NCBI GenBank assembly: GCA_020635075.1
Contig: JACKAM010000002.1
Coordinates: 124,001-188,000, forward strand
Source of the DNA: Pseudobdellovibrionaceae bacterium
Lineage (GTDB): Bacteria > Bdellovibrionota > Bdellovibrionia > Bdellovibrionales > UBA1609
Direction: 5' to 3'
Length of the DNA: 64,000 nucleotides
Positions 16,477 through 25,512 of the stretch are shown piece after piece. Numbering within the stretch: the first letter of the stretch is position 1; every line of letters begins with the position of its first letter. The notes under the pieces are model-generated. The model was not told the DNA's origin. It worked only from the letters and a program-made list of their open reading frames with translations, and ran no database searches. The position numbers and the translations under genes are program-made.

Positions 16477-18260
16477 CAAAAGCTGTCCTTGGGAAGTAGC
16501 CCTTCCCTCTCGGCTTCCTTTTTGAGGCGAATAAGCGGGCGATAGGAACGCGACAATCGAAATCCATCAAAAAGATAGCTCTGGGCCTCAGAGTAATTTT
16601 TCTTGGCAAAATGAGATCGGGCAATACCGGTGATACCAACAATGGATTTGTCATCAATGGAATAGACATCCAGCCACTGCTTGAGAGCTAAATCATGTTT
16701 ATTCGATCGGGCGAAAAATCTAGCCTGAAGCACCTTGGGCAACATCAGCCTGGATTTGCGATTAAGATCATTGGCCTTGCCAAGGGCTACTGAAGCGCGG
16801 GTTTCCTGCCCCACTCCGTCCAATACAAAAGCGTAAACTGCCTGGACCAAGGGGTCCTTTACCCCTTGAGCAGCCGCATCGTCAGCCCACTTTAGAGCTT
16901 CAACCTCATTTCCACCACGGAATAAACAATAGCCACGAAGGGCCTTCACCCGAGCAGTTTGCTCAAGGCCCTTGGTCATGGTGACACACGACTTAGACAA
17001 AGCTTCCCATCCAATTCTGCCTCGATAGACAAACAAGTCGTGGCGATGGTCACTTGTTAATTGGGGGTCTACATCCAAAATCAGCTCGACCCTCTTCATC
17101 ACTCCGTCCAGATTTCCCGAAATGAAATCCATGTAAGCGAGCATCAATGCCGCTTCCTGATAATAATCATAGGTCGTCTGCATCAATCTGGTTAACTGCT
17201 TCTGTCCCTGCTCCAAATAGCTACGACGATTCTCCTGCTTGAACAGATTCACGTTGGCTTCAGCCAACATGAGGTAGGCAGCCCCCTCCTCGGTCCCCTG
17301 ATCCACGACTGAATACAACCAATCCCTTGCGGTTTGGTATTCCTGCCGTTGAAGTGCCGAAGCCCCCAAATTGATTTTTGCCGGAGCATAGTAGGTGTCC
17401 TGACTGATCGCTTTTTTGAAGTGTTCGTCTGCGGTGCGGGACTCGCCATCAATCAAATCGGCAATGCCAATTGCGGTAACCGCCAACTTGGGAAAGACCC
17501 CCTTGCCAGCCGTGACAACTTCCTGTAGCTTCCGTCGTCCCTCTACTGTTTGACCTCCAACCTGAATCTGCAAAGTCCCTAGGTAGGCGAAAATACCTTT
17601 GTCAGTTGGATTTAGTCGGTTGGCTTTCTGAAACAATTCCAAGGCTTCATTGTAATCCCCAATCGTGATGGCCTCCATGGCCAGGTTTTTTACATCCGAA
17701 GCTGTGCCTTTCTTTTGAATCGGCTGGGCGACAAATCGGTTGTAGATAATAAAGGCCACCACTCCAAAGAGAATTGCACCTGTGACAAGCCACGCCAGCC
17801 TGGCTGTTGCTTCGGCTTGTTGAGCAATGACGGTGTCGTTTTGATAGCCAAAAGATTTGTAGCTCGATGGTCCGGCGTCTGGTCTGACACCTACTCCATC
17901 GTCGATATCGTCATAGACAATTTCGCCCATATTTCGCTGAAAGCTGGAGACATTATCGGTAGTATCGTCAAAACCAAACGAGTCCATGGGCTCGGTCAGG
18001 GTGATCGTTCCAGTGGCATCCAAAGTCGTGGATACCGTATCCTCACCGCTGAATTTTAGATTTTGAACTCGCAGTTCCTCGACTATTTTTGCAAAGGCAG
18101 GAACGTCCTTGACACAGTGCCAACGTCTAAATGGCTGGGCAATCTCATCCAGAACCACGAATTCTCGGGTCTTCAGCAATTGTTCAAGCTGCTGCTTTGA
18201 GTAGGGGCCCATAATTCGCCCCCCACTCTTGACCAGCCACGGTCCTTCCTGACCCGCCAA
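16476..18260 (-). CDS. Membrane-anchored GYF_2 / TPR protein
   Basis: This 594-residue protein begins with a GYF_2 domain at about residues 7-58 (WLVKSGGRIMGPYSK). An acidic, probably disordered stretch follows, then one transmembrane helix at about 150-172 (LAWLVTGAILFGVVAFIIY) and TPR repeats from about 195 to the end (for example GDYNEALELFQKANRLNPTD). The GYF part would be cytosolic and the TPR part periplasmic. Translation appears to start at TTG (18260), 4 bases after GAGGGGG. The gene shares its domain type with the GYF-PilZ protein at 11.5 kb but lies in a different operon, between purH and a lipoprotein. Confidence 0.75.
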   Translation of the reverse strand: MAGQEGPWLVKSGGRIMGPYSKQQLEQLLKTREFVVLDEIAQPFRRWHCVKDVPAFAKIVEELRVQNLKFSGEDTVSTTLDATGTITLTEPMDSFGFDDTTDNVSSFQRNMGEIVYDDIDDGVGVRPDAGPSSYKSFGYQNDTVIAQQAEATARLAWLVTGAILFGVVAFIIYNRFVAQPIQKKGTASDVKNLAMEAITIGDYNEALELFQKANRLNPTDKGIFAYLGTLQIQVGGQTVEGRRKLQEVVTAGKGVFPKLAVTAIGIADLIDGESRTADEHFKKAISQDTYYAPAKINLGASALQRQEYQTARDWLYSVVDQGTEEGAAYLMLAEANVNLFKQENRRSYLEQGQKQLTRLMQTTYDYYQEAALMLAYMDFISGNLDGVMKRVELILDVDPQLTSDHRHDLFVYRGRIGWEALSKSCVTMTKGLEQTARVKALRGYCLFRGGNEVEALKWADDAAAQGVKDPLVQAVYAFVLDGVGQETRASVALGKANDLNRKSRLMLPKVLQARFFARSNKHDLALKQWLDVYSIDDKSIVGITGIARSHFAKKNYSEAQSYLFDGFRLSRSYRPLIRLKKEAEREGLLPKDSF

Positions 18261-18274
18261 TCATCCCCCTCAGC

Positions 18275-19789
18275 CTAATGCTGAAAATGTCTGGTGCCGG
18301 TGAGGACCATTGTCACTCCCAGCTCCTTGGCTTTGCTCTTCACTTCCTCATCCTTTATCGAACCACCCGGCTGTATCACCCACTTCACGCCTGCTTTGGC
18401 TGCCAGCTCAATGGAGTCTGCAAAAGGAAAAAACGCATCACTTGCTAAAACCACATTAGTCGCATCACCGTGAAATTTTCTCATGCGAGCTATGGCTTGT
18501 TCAACTGCATCTACACGATTGACCTGGCCCATGCCCAATCCCACGGTCGTTGATCCAGAAACAAGGGCAATGGCATTACTTTTTAGATGAGCACAAACCT
18601 TCCAGGCCAGACCTAGGTCAACCTTGATCTCGGGAGGAGGTTCATTGCCGAGCACGCTCCACTCGTTAGACCAGCCTTTGACCTGGTCTTGAGTTTGAAC
18701 CAAAAAGCCACCACCAATGGTTTTAACCTTTAACTCCAGGCTCTGATTGGCGATTTGTGGCCATTTTAGAATGCGCAGATTTTTCTTCTTGGCAAAGACC
18801 TGAAGTGCCTCAGGAGCATAGTCCGCAGCCACAATACACTCCAAGAATATCTCAGAGAGCTTGGCTGCCGTATCACCATCGACCTTACCATTGAGGGCTA
18901 TGATTCCACCAAAGACGCTGACAGGATCGGCTTTGAGGCTGCCAACCACCGCTTCAAACAGGTTGCGACCAACTGCAACCCCACAGGGGTTGTTGTGTTT
19001 TACGGCCACCGAAGTTGGATCCGTAAACTCGCGCAAAGTTTCGCAAGCCGCATCCAGATCAAGAATGTTATTATAGGACAAGGGCTTGCCCTGAAGGATT
19101 TCCGCCTGATGAAGACCGGACTTGGCTCCGGAGAGACTGTACCAGCCGGCGGACTGCTGTGGGTTTTCCCCATACCTCAATGGGGAAACATAGCTTCCAC
19201 CCAAGGCGAACTGCGGAAATGTCTGATCGGCTCCCATGTACTGAGCGATCATGGAGTCGTAAGTGGCTGTATGAGAAAACACCTTGGCCGCAAGAAACCG
19301 ACGATCCTTGAGAGTCAATTCGCTTTTGTCGGCCACCCATTGGTAGTCAGAGGGATCACAAATGACAGCAATGCGATTAAAACTTTTTGCCGCCGATCTC
19401 AACATAGACGGACCACCGATATCGATAAACTCGATTTGTTCCTCGTCCGAGAGATCTTTCTTCAGCGCTTCTTCAAATGGGTAGAGGTTGCAGAGAACCA
19501 GATCAAAGGGCTCCAGGGCCTGCTCCTTGAGTAGTTCCATATCCGAAGCCACGTGTGCCCGGGCCAACAAGGCCATATGTACCTTAGGGTGCAGTGTCTT
19601 TACCCTGCCGTCCATCACTTCCGGAGATCCCGTTTGCTCGGAAACATCCACCACCTGAATTCCCGCCTCTTTAAGGTGCCGAGCTGTTCCGCCTGTGGAA
19701 ACCACCCTCATTCCTTTTGCAACTAAAGGCTGAAGAAACTCAATCAAACCTGACTTATCCGATACGCTGACTAAGGCATTCTTAAACAT
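18275..19789 (-). CDS. purH: Bifunctional AICAR formyltransferase / IMP cyclohydrolase
   Basis: This 504-residue protein has the usual length for PurH. The N-terminal MGS-like domain (about residues 1-140) carries ALVSVSDKSGLIEF and the STGGTARHLKEAG strand. The C-terminal transformylase domain includes VKHNNPCGVAVG with the catalytic Lys-His pair, LRYGENPQQ and IALVSGSTTVGLGMGQVNRV. It catalyses the last two steps of purine synthesis, AICAR to FAICAR to IMP. The start overlaps the mlaD stop (TAATG), so purH is read on the same transcript as mlaEFD. Confidence 0.97.
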   Translation of the reverse strand: MFKNALVSVSDKSGLIEFLQPLVAKGMRVVSTGGTARHLKEAGIQVVDVSEQTGSPEVMDGRVKTLHPKVHMALLARAHVASDMELLKEQALEPFDLVLCNLYPFEEALKKDLSDEEQIEFIDIGGPSMLRSAAKSFNRIAVICDPSDYQWVADKSELTLKDRRFLAAKVFSHTATYDSMIAQYMGADQTFPQFALGGSYVSPLRYGENPQQSAGWYSLSGAKSGLHQAEILQGKPLSYNNILDLDAACETLREFTDPTSVAVKHNNPCGVAVGRNLFEAVVGSLKADPVSVFGGIIALNGKVDGDTAAKLSEIFLECIVAADYAPEALQVFAKKKNLRILKWPQIANQSLELKVKTIGGGFLVQTQDQVKGWSNEWSVLGNEPPPEIKVDLGLAWKVCAHLKSNAIALVSGSTTVGLGMGQVNRVDAVEQAIARMRKFHGDATNVVLASDAFFPFADSIELAAKAGVKWVIQPGGSIKDEEVKSKAKELGVTMVLTGTRHFQH

Positions 19790-21174
19790 TACAACGGCAC
19801 CTTTGATGCGAGCGTCTTCAGATCGTCGTTAGTAATAAAAATACCAGCTCCGAAAAAGGTGCTGGGTTCATCACCTTCACCCAGAAGGTTGTCACCACCA
19901 CCAATCAAGTAGACGCCCTTGAGTAGATTGTATCGGGCGTAAGCTCGCACATATAGGTCATTAAAGTCAAAGGCCTCGACCGACAATCGCAGCCGACGCC
20001 GCCACAAGTAATAGTCGAAGGCAACGCCTCCTGAGTTTTCAATGATCCCGCCCTTGACGGTGAAATCATAAAAGTTCTTGGCAAACAGAGCATTGAATTT
20101 GATCTTGTTGCGGAATGTCTTCGTTTCATCCACTGTGGTGGGCGAACCTCCGTTGACGGTCGAAGTCGTGGAAGTGGAGCGCACCAGCCCCCTGGGATCG
20201 TCCACAATGCCTAACTCATAATACCGATCCAGGCCGGGCTGGACCTTCACCGACAAATAGGATTTGGTGTCATCGATTGAGGTTAAGTACTCTGAGTGAA
20301 AATCAATGCTGGTCTCCATCTCAGCTGCACCGCCAACAAAGTTATTCACATTGCGTATTGCGGCATTTAACTCATCGACCGTCTCTTCGTCATTAACCAA
20401 TCGGCCAATCGTTCCTTCACCACGATTGATCTTGTCCGTAATCTCCTCAATATTTTTCAGAGAGGTGTCGATGCGGGCCAGACTATCAACGGCCTTCTGC
20501 CAGCCAGCCTTGAACCCGTCAGGACTGTCGTCGTTAACGAACCCGTCGAGTGTCGAGGTTATGGAGTGAACCTGGTCCACGATCTCATCGATTTTGCCCT
20601 TATTGTGACCAGTAATATCACTCAGGTCTTTGGACACCTTTTCAATGTTCAGCAAGATCCGCCCAATTGTGGTTTGCTCATCCCCTCCATCAGCAGCCCG
20701 ACTAAGGGTGTCGGCAAGTTTGCCAAGGGAGTCTGTGATCTTGCCCACCTCATTCATGATTTTGTCCATGGACCCTTTGTCTGAAGCCGAATAAATCTCC
20801 GCTCCAGGGGGCAGTGGCGGGTCGGCAGGGTTTCCAGGCACCAGCTCGACGTGCTTATCACCCAAAATACCATCGGCCCGAATTTCCACTTTTCCGGAAA
20901 GGGTCAGAGGTACCTCTTTATCGATCACGATCTTGACCCGGGCCTTTCCCTGTTCAAGGACAATATCGTCAATCACGCCGACTTTAATACCTGCCATCTT
21001 GACAGCACTGTTTTTAACCAGACCACTGGCATCCCCCAGGATAAAACTGTGCTCTTTACTACCACCAATGACTCCGGGGCCTTCAGCCACCTTCATAGAC
21101 ATGACGCCAATGAGTCCCGCAATCAGAACGACGAGAACACCAACCTTAAACTCTGGCGTGTTAAAGAAAATCAT
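19789..21174 (-). CDS. mlaD: MlaD-type MCE protein with a long beta-rich C-terminus
   Basis: This 461-residue protein has an N-terminal membrane anchor (about residues 8-28, VGVLVVLIAGLIGVMSMKV) and one MCE domain at about 38-118 (GLVKNSAVKMAGIKVG, then LVPGNPADP). A long helical region spans about 130-270 and may form the MCE tube or coil. The last 190 residues are beta-strand-rich and aromatic, like a barrel (for example FYDFTVKGGIIENSGG and LRLSVEAFDFNDLYVRAYAR). Classical E. coli MlaD has about 180 residues. It presumably carries lipids with MlaE and MlaF. ATGA overlap with mlaF. Confidence 0.88.
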   Translation of the reverse strand: MIFFNTPEFKVGVLVVLIAGLIGVMSMKVAEGPGVIGGSKEHSFILGDASGLVKNSAVKMAGIKVGVIDDIVLEQGKARVKIVIDKEVPLTLSGKVEIRADGILGDKHVELVPGNPADPPLPPGAEIYSASDKGSMDKIMNEVGKITDSLGKLADTLSRAADGGDEQTTIGRILLNIEKVSKDLSDITGHNKGKIDEIVDQVHSITSTLDGFVNDDSPDGFKAGWQKAVDSLARIDTSLKNIEEITDKINRGEGTIGRLVNDEETVDELNAAIRNVNNFVGGAAEMETSIDFHSEYLTSIDDTKSYLSVKVQPGLDRYYELGIVDDPRGLVRSTSTTSTVNGGSPTTVDETKTFRNKIKFNALFAKNFYDFTVKGGIIENSGGVAFDYYLWRRRLRLSVEAFDFNDLYVRAYARYNLLKGVYLIGGGDNLLGEGDEPSTFFGAGIFITNDDLKTLASKVPL

Positions 21175-21938
21175 TTCTTGTAAAAACCTTTGTCCACAAA
21201 ACGCTTAACCAGATCCACGTCAGAATTCAAAAATTCATCAACCGTTCCTGACAGTAAGACCTTGCCCTTGTCTAGCATGGCGATGTGCTCGCCAATTCGG
21301 AATGCGGCAAAGAGGTCATGTGACACGATCACGGATGTCGAACCTTTATGAAGTCGATGTGTCTCCAATATTAAATTATCTACCATTTCAGTGAGAATTG
21401 GGTCTAAACCAGTCGTTGGTTCGTCGTAAAGGATAATTTCTGGATCTAGGGCTAAAGCCCTCGCCAACCCAACCCGTTTGCGCATTCCCCCGCTCAATTC
21501 GCCAGGCAATTTTGCAAAATGTTTCTCTTCCATTCCAGACATCTGAAGTTTCTTCACAGCTTCGTCAACTATGGCCGATGGACTCATTTCCCGGCGATGT
21601 TCCTTAAGCGGAAAACAGACGTTTTCCAGCACTGTCATATCGTCAAAAAGAGCGGCGTGCTGAAATAAAACGCCCAAGCGACAGCGGTACTGCACTAGCT
21701 CTTCGTCAGACATGGACCATAGGTCCTTGCCCAGGACCTCAACAACTCCCGAAGTCGGTTTCAGCAGCCCCAGGATATGTTTCATCAGGACGCTCTTGCC
21801 TGTGCCAGAATAGCCAATCAATACCGTGATCACGCCTTTGGGAATATCGAGATTCAGACCATTGAGGACGAACTCCTTGCCCCCGTCGAAGGACTTGCGC
21901 AAGTTCTGAATGCTGACTGCTGAACTCCCTTCAAACAT
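21171..21938 (-). CDS. mlaF: MlaF-type ABC transporter ATPase
   Basis: This 255-residue ABC ATPase has Walker A GYSGTGKS (the usual P-loop Asn/Ser/Gly pattern), Q-loop LFQHAALFDDMTV, signature LSGGMRKRVGLARAL, Walker B IILYDEPTTGLDP and the switch His in VSHD. The sequence fits the MlaF branch, which powers lipid transfer between the two membranes. The start overlaps the mlaE stop by one base (TGATG), and the stop overlaps mlaD, so the three form one translational unit. Confidence 0.95.
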   Translation of the reverse strand: MFEGSSAVSIQNLRKSFDGGKEFVLNGLNLDIPKGVITVLIGYSGTGKSVLMKHILGLLKPTSGVVEVLGKDLWSMSDEELVQYRCRLGVLFQHAALFDDMTVLENVCFPLKEHRREMSPSAIVDEAVKKLQMSGMEEKHFAKLPGELSGGMRKRVGLARALALDPEIILYDEPTTGLDPILTEMVDNLILETHRLHKGSTSVIVSHDLFAAFRIGEHIAMLDKGKVLLSGTVDEFLNSDVDLVKRFVDKGFYKK

Positions 21939-22795
21939 CAGTTGAGCCCCGCAACGGCATAGTAAAAGCGTATGATGTTGGTAATGAAAAAGTTAATACA
22001 GATAATCATCACCATACTGTAAACAACGCCTTTGTTGGTGGCCTCACCCACACCTTTGGCTCCGCCCTCAGTATTGAAGCCCATGTAGGTGCAAATAGAC
22101 GCAAAAGTTAGACCAAAGGCACCTGCCTTAATGAGACCTTCGTTGATGTCGCCCGGGTCGAGCCACAGCTGAATCTTGTCCCAAAAGATGGCCTCATCAA
22201 GACTAAGGACGTTGATGCACAAGAAGTGTGCTCCGGCCATAGCCACAAAGTCGAACACCCCACATAGAAGGGGCATGGTGATGACAGCGGCGATGATCCG
22301 CGGACTCACAAGATACTGTTTGGGATCAATGCCCATGACTTCCAGAGCATCAATTTGCTCAGACACCCGCATGGTGCCCAATCGTGCAGCCATGGCGCCG
22401 CCAGCGCGGGCCGACACGATTAGGCCAGTCAAAACCGGACCTAATTCCCGGGTGATTCCCAAGGCCACCGTGGGCCCGACCAGATTGGTGGCATTGACCA
22501 AATTAAATCCTAGGTAGATTTGATAGGAAAGTGCCAGACCGGTAAAAATACCCGTCAGACTAATGATCAAAATGGATTTGTTGCCAACGAACTCCATGTG
22601 CTTAACAAGCTCTTCAAAACGATAGGGCTTTCGGAAGGCAACACGAACAGATGAGTAAAAAAAGATGGTTGTTTTGCCACAAATAAAAAACAGATCGTAG
22701 ACGCTTTTCCATAGCAACAAAAGAAATTCATCAATCTTGTCATTGAGAGCCTGGCGATTTTCCTGCCAGGATTCAAACAGTCCACGAGTAGCCAT
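21938..22795 (-). CDS. mlaE: MlaE-type permease of the lipid ABC transporter
   Basis: This 285-residue membrane protein has about five to six hydrophobic segments and the MlaE-family motif LGTMRVSEQIDALEVMGIDP near the middle. LTGLIVSARAGGAMAARLG precedes it, and the SPRIIAAVITMPLL helix follows. The ATG at 22795 is chosen over 22813 because GGGAG lies 4 bases upstream and the longer form overlaps alr. No mlaA, mlaB or mlaC homologue is visible nearby, so the window holds a minimal MlaEFD set. Confidence 0.93.
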   Translation of the reverse strand: MATRGLFESWQENRQALNDKIDEFLLLLWKSVYDLFFICGKTTIFFYSSVRVAFRKPYRFEELVKHMEFVGNKSILIISLTGIFTGLALSYQIYLGFNLVNATNLVGPTVALGITRELGPVLTGLIVSARAGGAMAARLGTMRVSEQIDALEVMGIDPKQYLVSPRIIAAVITMPLLCGVFDFVAMAGAHFLCINVLSLDEAIFWDKIQLWLDPGDINEGLIKAGAFGLTFASICTYMGFNTEGGAKGVGEATNKGVVYSMVMIICINFFITNIIRFYYAVAGLN

Positions 22796-22809
22796 AATCT
22801 CCCAACATA

Positions 22810-23982
22810 TCAAACCTCTCTACGGGGGACCCGCGCAGATATTCCCGTAAATATCTCGTAGGAAATTGTTCCCGCAGACTGGGCCAAATCTAGCGCCGAA
22901 ATTTTCTTCTCTGCGTCTCCGAAAAAGATCACCTCATCCCCCGGCTTGGGGTGAGAGTCCAGCGCGAATTCTCCCAAGTCTATTAAAGTGTAATCCATAC
23001 AGACCCGGCCTATAACAGGTACCCGGTTTCCACGACAGAGAACTGTACCAACGTTTGAAAATCGCCGTGGGTAACCATCCCCATAGCCGAGGCCCACGAC
23101 CCCAACTATCGTTGGGACTTTTGCTGTCCAAGTTGCTCCATAAGACACACTTTCGCCTGGATTGAGCCTTTTAGTCATGACCAACTCTGCCACTAGGGTC
23201 ATCACTGGTCTCAAGTTCGCATCCACCCAGGCCTGTCCTTGGGCATTAAGACTCTGATAGTCATCAAAACACCCATAGAGTGAAATTCCAGGTCTTGCTC
23301 CTAAATTCGCCCACTGGACTTTCTGGTTATCAGGGAGAAATTTGCGACTGACCAAGGCCGTTGAATTGAGAATATGTTTTCCCACACCTGACAGACCAAG
23401 CTGACCTCCGACCTGCTGAAACAATTCCAACTGCTTGACTGACATGGAGCCGGCTTGGCCCATGTCCTCTGCGCAAGCCAAATGGGTGCAGATACCAGTC
23501 ACTTGAAGGGATGGATTCTGCACAAGTACCTGTCGTACCATTGGCAAACTCGCCCACTCGAAACCGAGGCGATGCATTCCCGTGTCGATTTTCAAGTGAA
23601 TCGAAAAGGCACTTCGCCCCTTGCATGCCTTAGCTAAGAACTTCAACTCCTCAAGAGTCGATACGACTGGCGTCAACCCATTGTCCTGTAGACAAGATGC
23701 CGCCGTCTCCGGCAAAACCCCGAAAACAAGAACCTGGGCGTTGGCGATTCCACCCCTTCTCAGCTCCAGGCCTTCCTCAACCAGCGCAACGCCAAGAGCA
23801 TCCACCCCATCTTCCACTAGCCAGTGGGAAACAGAGAGCGCACCATGACCATAGCCATTGCACTTAACCATCGGGCATAAGAACTCACCCTGATGCTGGA
23901 GACTTTTAAGTGCCCTAAGGTTGCTTAATAATCGAGATTTACTGATTTCAGCCCGCGTTTGGCGAAAGTGCCTTGCTGTCAC
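22810..23982 (-). CDS. alr: Alanine racemase
   Basis: This 390-residue PLP enzyme has a TIM barrel with the PLP lysine K40 in MVKCNGYGHG, and a C-terminal beta domain with the catalytic Tyr in SVSYGATW. GLGYGDGYPRRFSN and GRVCMDYTLIDLG are signature segments. It makes D-alanine for peptidoglycan. The GTG start overlaps the stop of the upstream degenerate GGDEF gene (GTGA). Its place between a signalling gene and the Mla genes suggests one envelope-maintenance transcript. Confidence 0.96.
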   Translation of the reverse strand: MTARHFRQTRAEISKSRLLSNLRALKSLQHQGEFLCPMVKCNGYGHGALSVSHWLVEDGVDALGVALVEEGLELRRGGIANAQVLVFGVLPETAASCLQDNGLTPVVSTLEELKFLAKACKGRSAFSIHLKIDTGMHRLGFEWASLPMVRQVLVQNPSLQVTGICTHLACAEDMGQAGSMSVKQLELFQQVGGQLGLSGVGKHILNSTALVSRKFLPDNQKVQWANLGARPGISLYGCFDDYQSLNAQGQAWVDANLRPVMTLVAELVMTKRLNPGESVSYGATWTAKVPTIVGVVGLGYGDGYPRRFSNVGTVLCRGNRVPVIGRVCMDYTLIDLGEFALDSHPKPGDEVIFFGDAEKKISALDLAQSAGTISYEIFTGISARVPRREV

Positions 23983-25511
23983 CGCTGTCCCACTTCGAAA
24001 TCTGCAACAAATCCTTCAGGCAATGGAGCCATACAAACCTTGTTGAAGCCTGCCTCTTTTACCTGAAATAGAGCATCGTCGGCGGACCTCAATAGCTCGT
24101 CACCGTCATGACAAAAGCTCGGGTACTCGCTCACCCCAAGACTGATCGTGATCCCCTGGTCCCGGCGCAGGACTTTGGTAAAATCTGCCGCCTCAACCAT
24201 CCTTCTAAGGCGCTCTGCTTTGATCGCAGCCCCCCGGCTACCCGTGTGCGCCAGGAGCAGGCCGATTTCATCCTCGTTCAGACGTCCGACAACATCGTTG
24301 ACTCTGCTGTTTCTGCGAATCATACCGGCCAATGAGCGCATAAGAATATCAGCGGTCTCCTGATCAGTATTTGCACGCAAATCACCAAAGTTGTCGACGC
24401 TGGCGACAATCATGGACAAAGGCAAATGAGTGCGCCTAGATCGGGACATCTCCTGTTGAAGCTTGATTTCAAAATTTTCACGGTTCCAAACCTGAGTGAC
24501 GGGATCCACTTGTTCGGCGCTGTGCAGTCGGTTCTGTAGGGCCATTATGCTTAAATGAGCACCCAGCACTTTCGTCAGCAGACGGGTGGGAATCGTCTTA
24601 TTCCCCATATGACCCTGCAAGATGACGACAACGGATCTTACAGAATCTCCTTCGTCAATTGGCAACGCGGTAAAATTATCAACCTTGAAGGTGGTGCGCA
24701 CAAGATCCCGCAGCATGGGAAGGGCAGAAGGATCTTTCAGAAGGTGCGCTCCAAAACCCTCCTTTTCCCTGGAAAAATCAATGCCAAGACCTCGGTGCTC
24801 GTCCAGCGAGACTCCGGCTGCCATGGCCAGAAACAATGAACGTCGAGCAGCCAGATATTTAAACAAACACACAGGTCTCTGCACCCAACGATGTATTGTC
24901 TGCAAATAGGTATCGACCCCCTGTCCGCTAGTGGTCGCAGAAAGGATTTCAGATGTCGCATTTTGCAGTTCTTCAATCACCCCTTCATCAGTGTCGCCGG
25001 AAACCACAAGTTCATCGACTAAAGTAATTGCTGTCTTAGGTTCTGATTGAGCAATGGCCTCAGCCCTTTGCGCCAGCTCAGTCTTTAATGATTTGACCTG
25101 CTCCTTGATCTGTTCGTTTTGGTACATGAAGTAATCACGTTCCGCCCCACGATCAATGGCGGCTACAAGCTGATGAGCATCATGTAGCGGCCAGGCGATG
25201 ACATCGTAAAGACCTTTAGTTAACAGAGGATAATACTCCTGGACTCGCCCCGCTTCGACCACAGCAACCAGATGGGATTCAGGGCACAAATCGAGCAGTT
25301 GTCTCACTTCGGTAGGAGCGACGAAGTCACCCCCCAGAACAACGAAATGAGGAGGGTCCACAGGAATTGTGGAGATTGCCGAATCAATACTCTCATGTTC
25401 CGCCACGCTGTAGTCCATCGCTGACAAAATATCACCAATAGAGCTTCTGCGATCATCCTGATGATCGACAATGTAAACTCTAAATGAGCTGCGATACTTG
25501 CGAATATTCAA
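23979..25511 (-). CDS. Pseudo-receiver / GAF-like / degenerate GGDEF protein
   Basis: This 510-residue protein has an N-terminal receiver-like domain at about residues 10-130, where the strand that normally ends in the phosphorylated Asp reads FVVLGGDF (Gly at that position). A coiled coil spans about 130-160, then a GAF-like region of about 175-330, then a GGDEF fold at about 345-500 starting DPVTQVWNRENF. The active-site loop is GRLNEDEIG (N412-I416) instead of GGDEF, so cyclase activity is unlikely. The layout recalls CdgA, the degenerate GGDEF protein of the Bdellovibrio predatory pole, but orthology is not shown. Start is TTG after AAAGGTG, 1 base from the kinase-like gene. Confidence 0.8.
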   Translation of the reverse strand: MNIRKYRSSFRVYIVDHQDDRRSSIGDILSAMDYSVAEHESIDSAISTIPVDPPHFVVLGGDFVAPTEVRQLLDLCPESHLVAVVEAGRVQEYYPLLTKGLYDVIAWPLHDAHQLVAAIDRGAERDYFMYQNEQIKEQVKSLKTELAQRAEAIAQSEPKTAITLVDELVVSGDTDEGVIEELQNATSEILSATTSGQGVDTYLQTIHRWVQRPVCLFKYLAARRSLFLAMAAGVSLDEHRGLGIDFSREKEGFGAHLLKDPSALPMLRDLVRTTFKVDNFTALPIDEGDSVRSVVVILQGHMGNKTIPTRLLTKVLGAHLSIMALQNRLHSAEQVDPVTQVWNRENFEIKLQQEMSRSRRTHLPLSMIVASVDNFGDLRANTDQETADILMRSLAGMIRRNSRVNDVVGRLNEDEIGLLLAHTGSRGAAIKAERLRRMVEAADFTKVLRRDQGITISLGVSEYPSFCHDGDELLRSADDALFQVKEAGFNKVCMAPLPEGFVADFEVGQR

Positions 25512-25512
25512 T

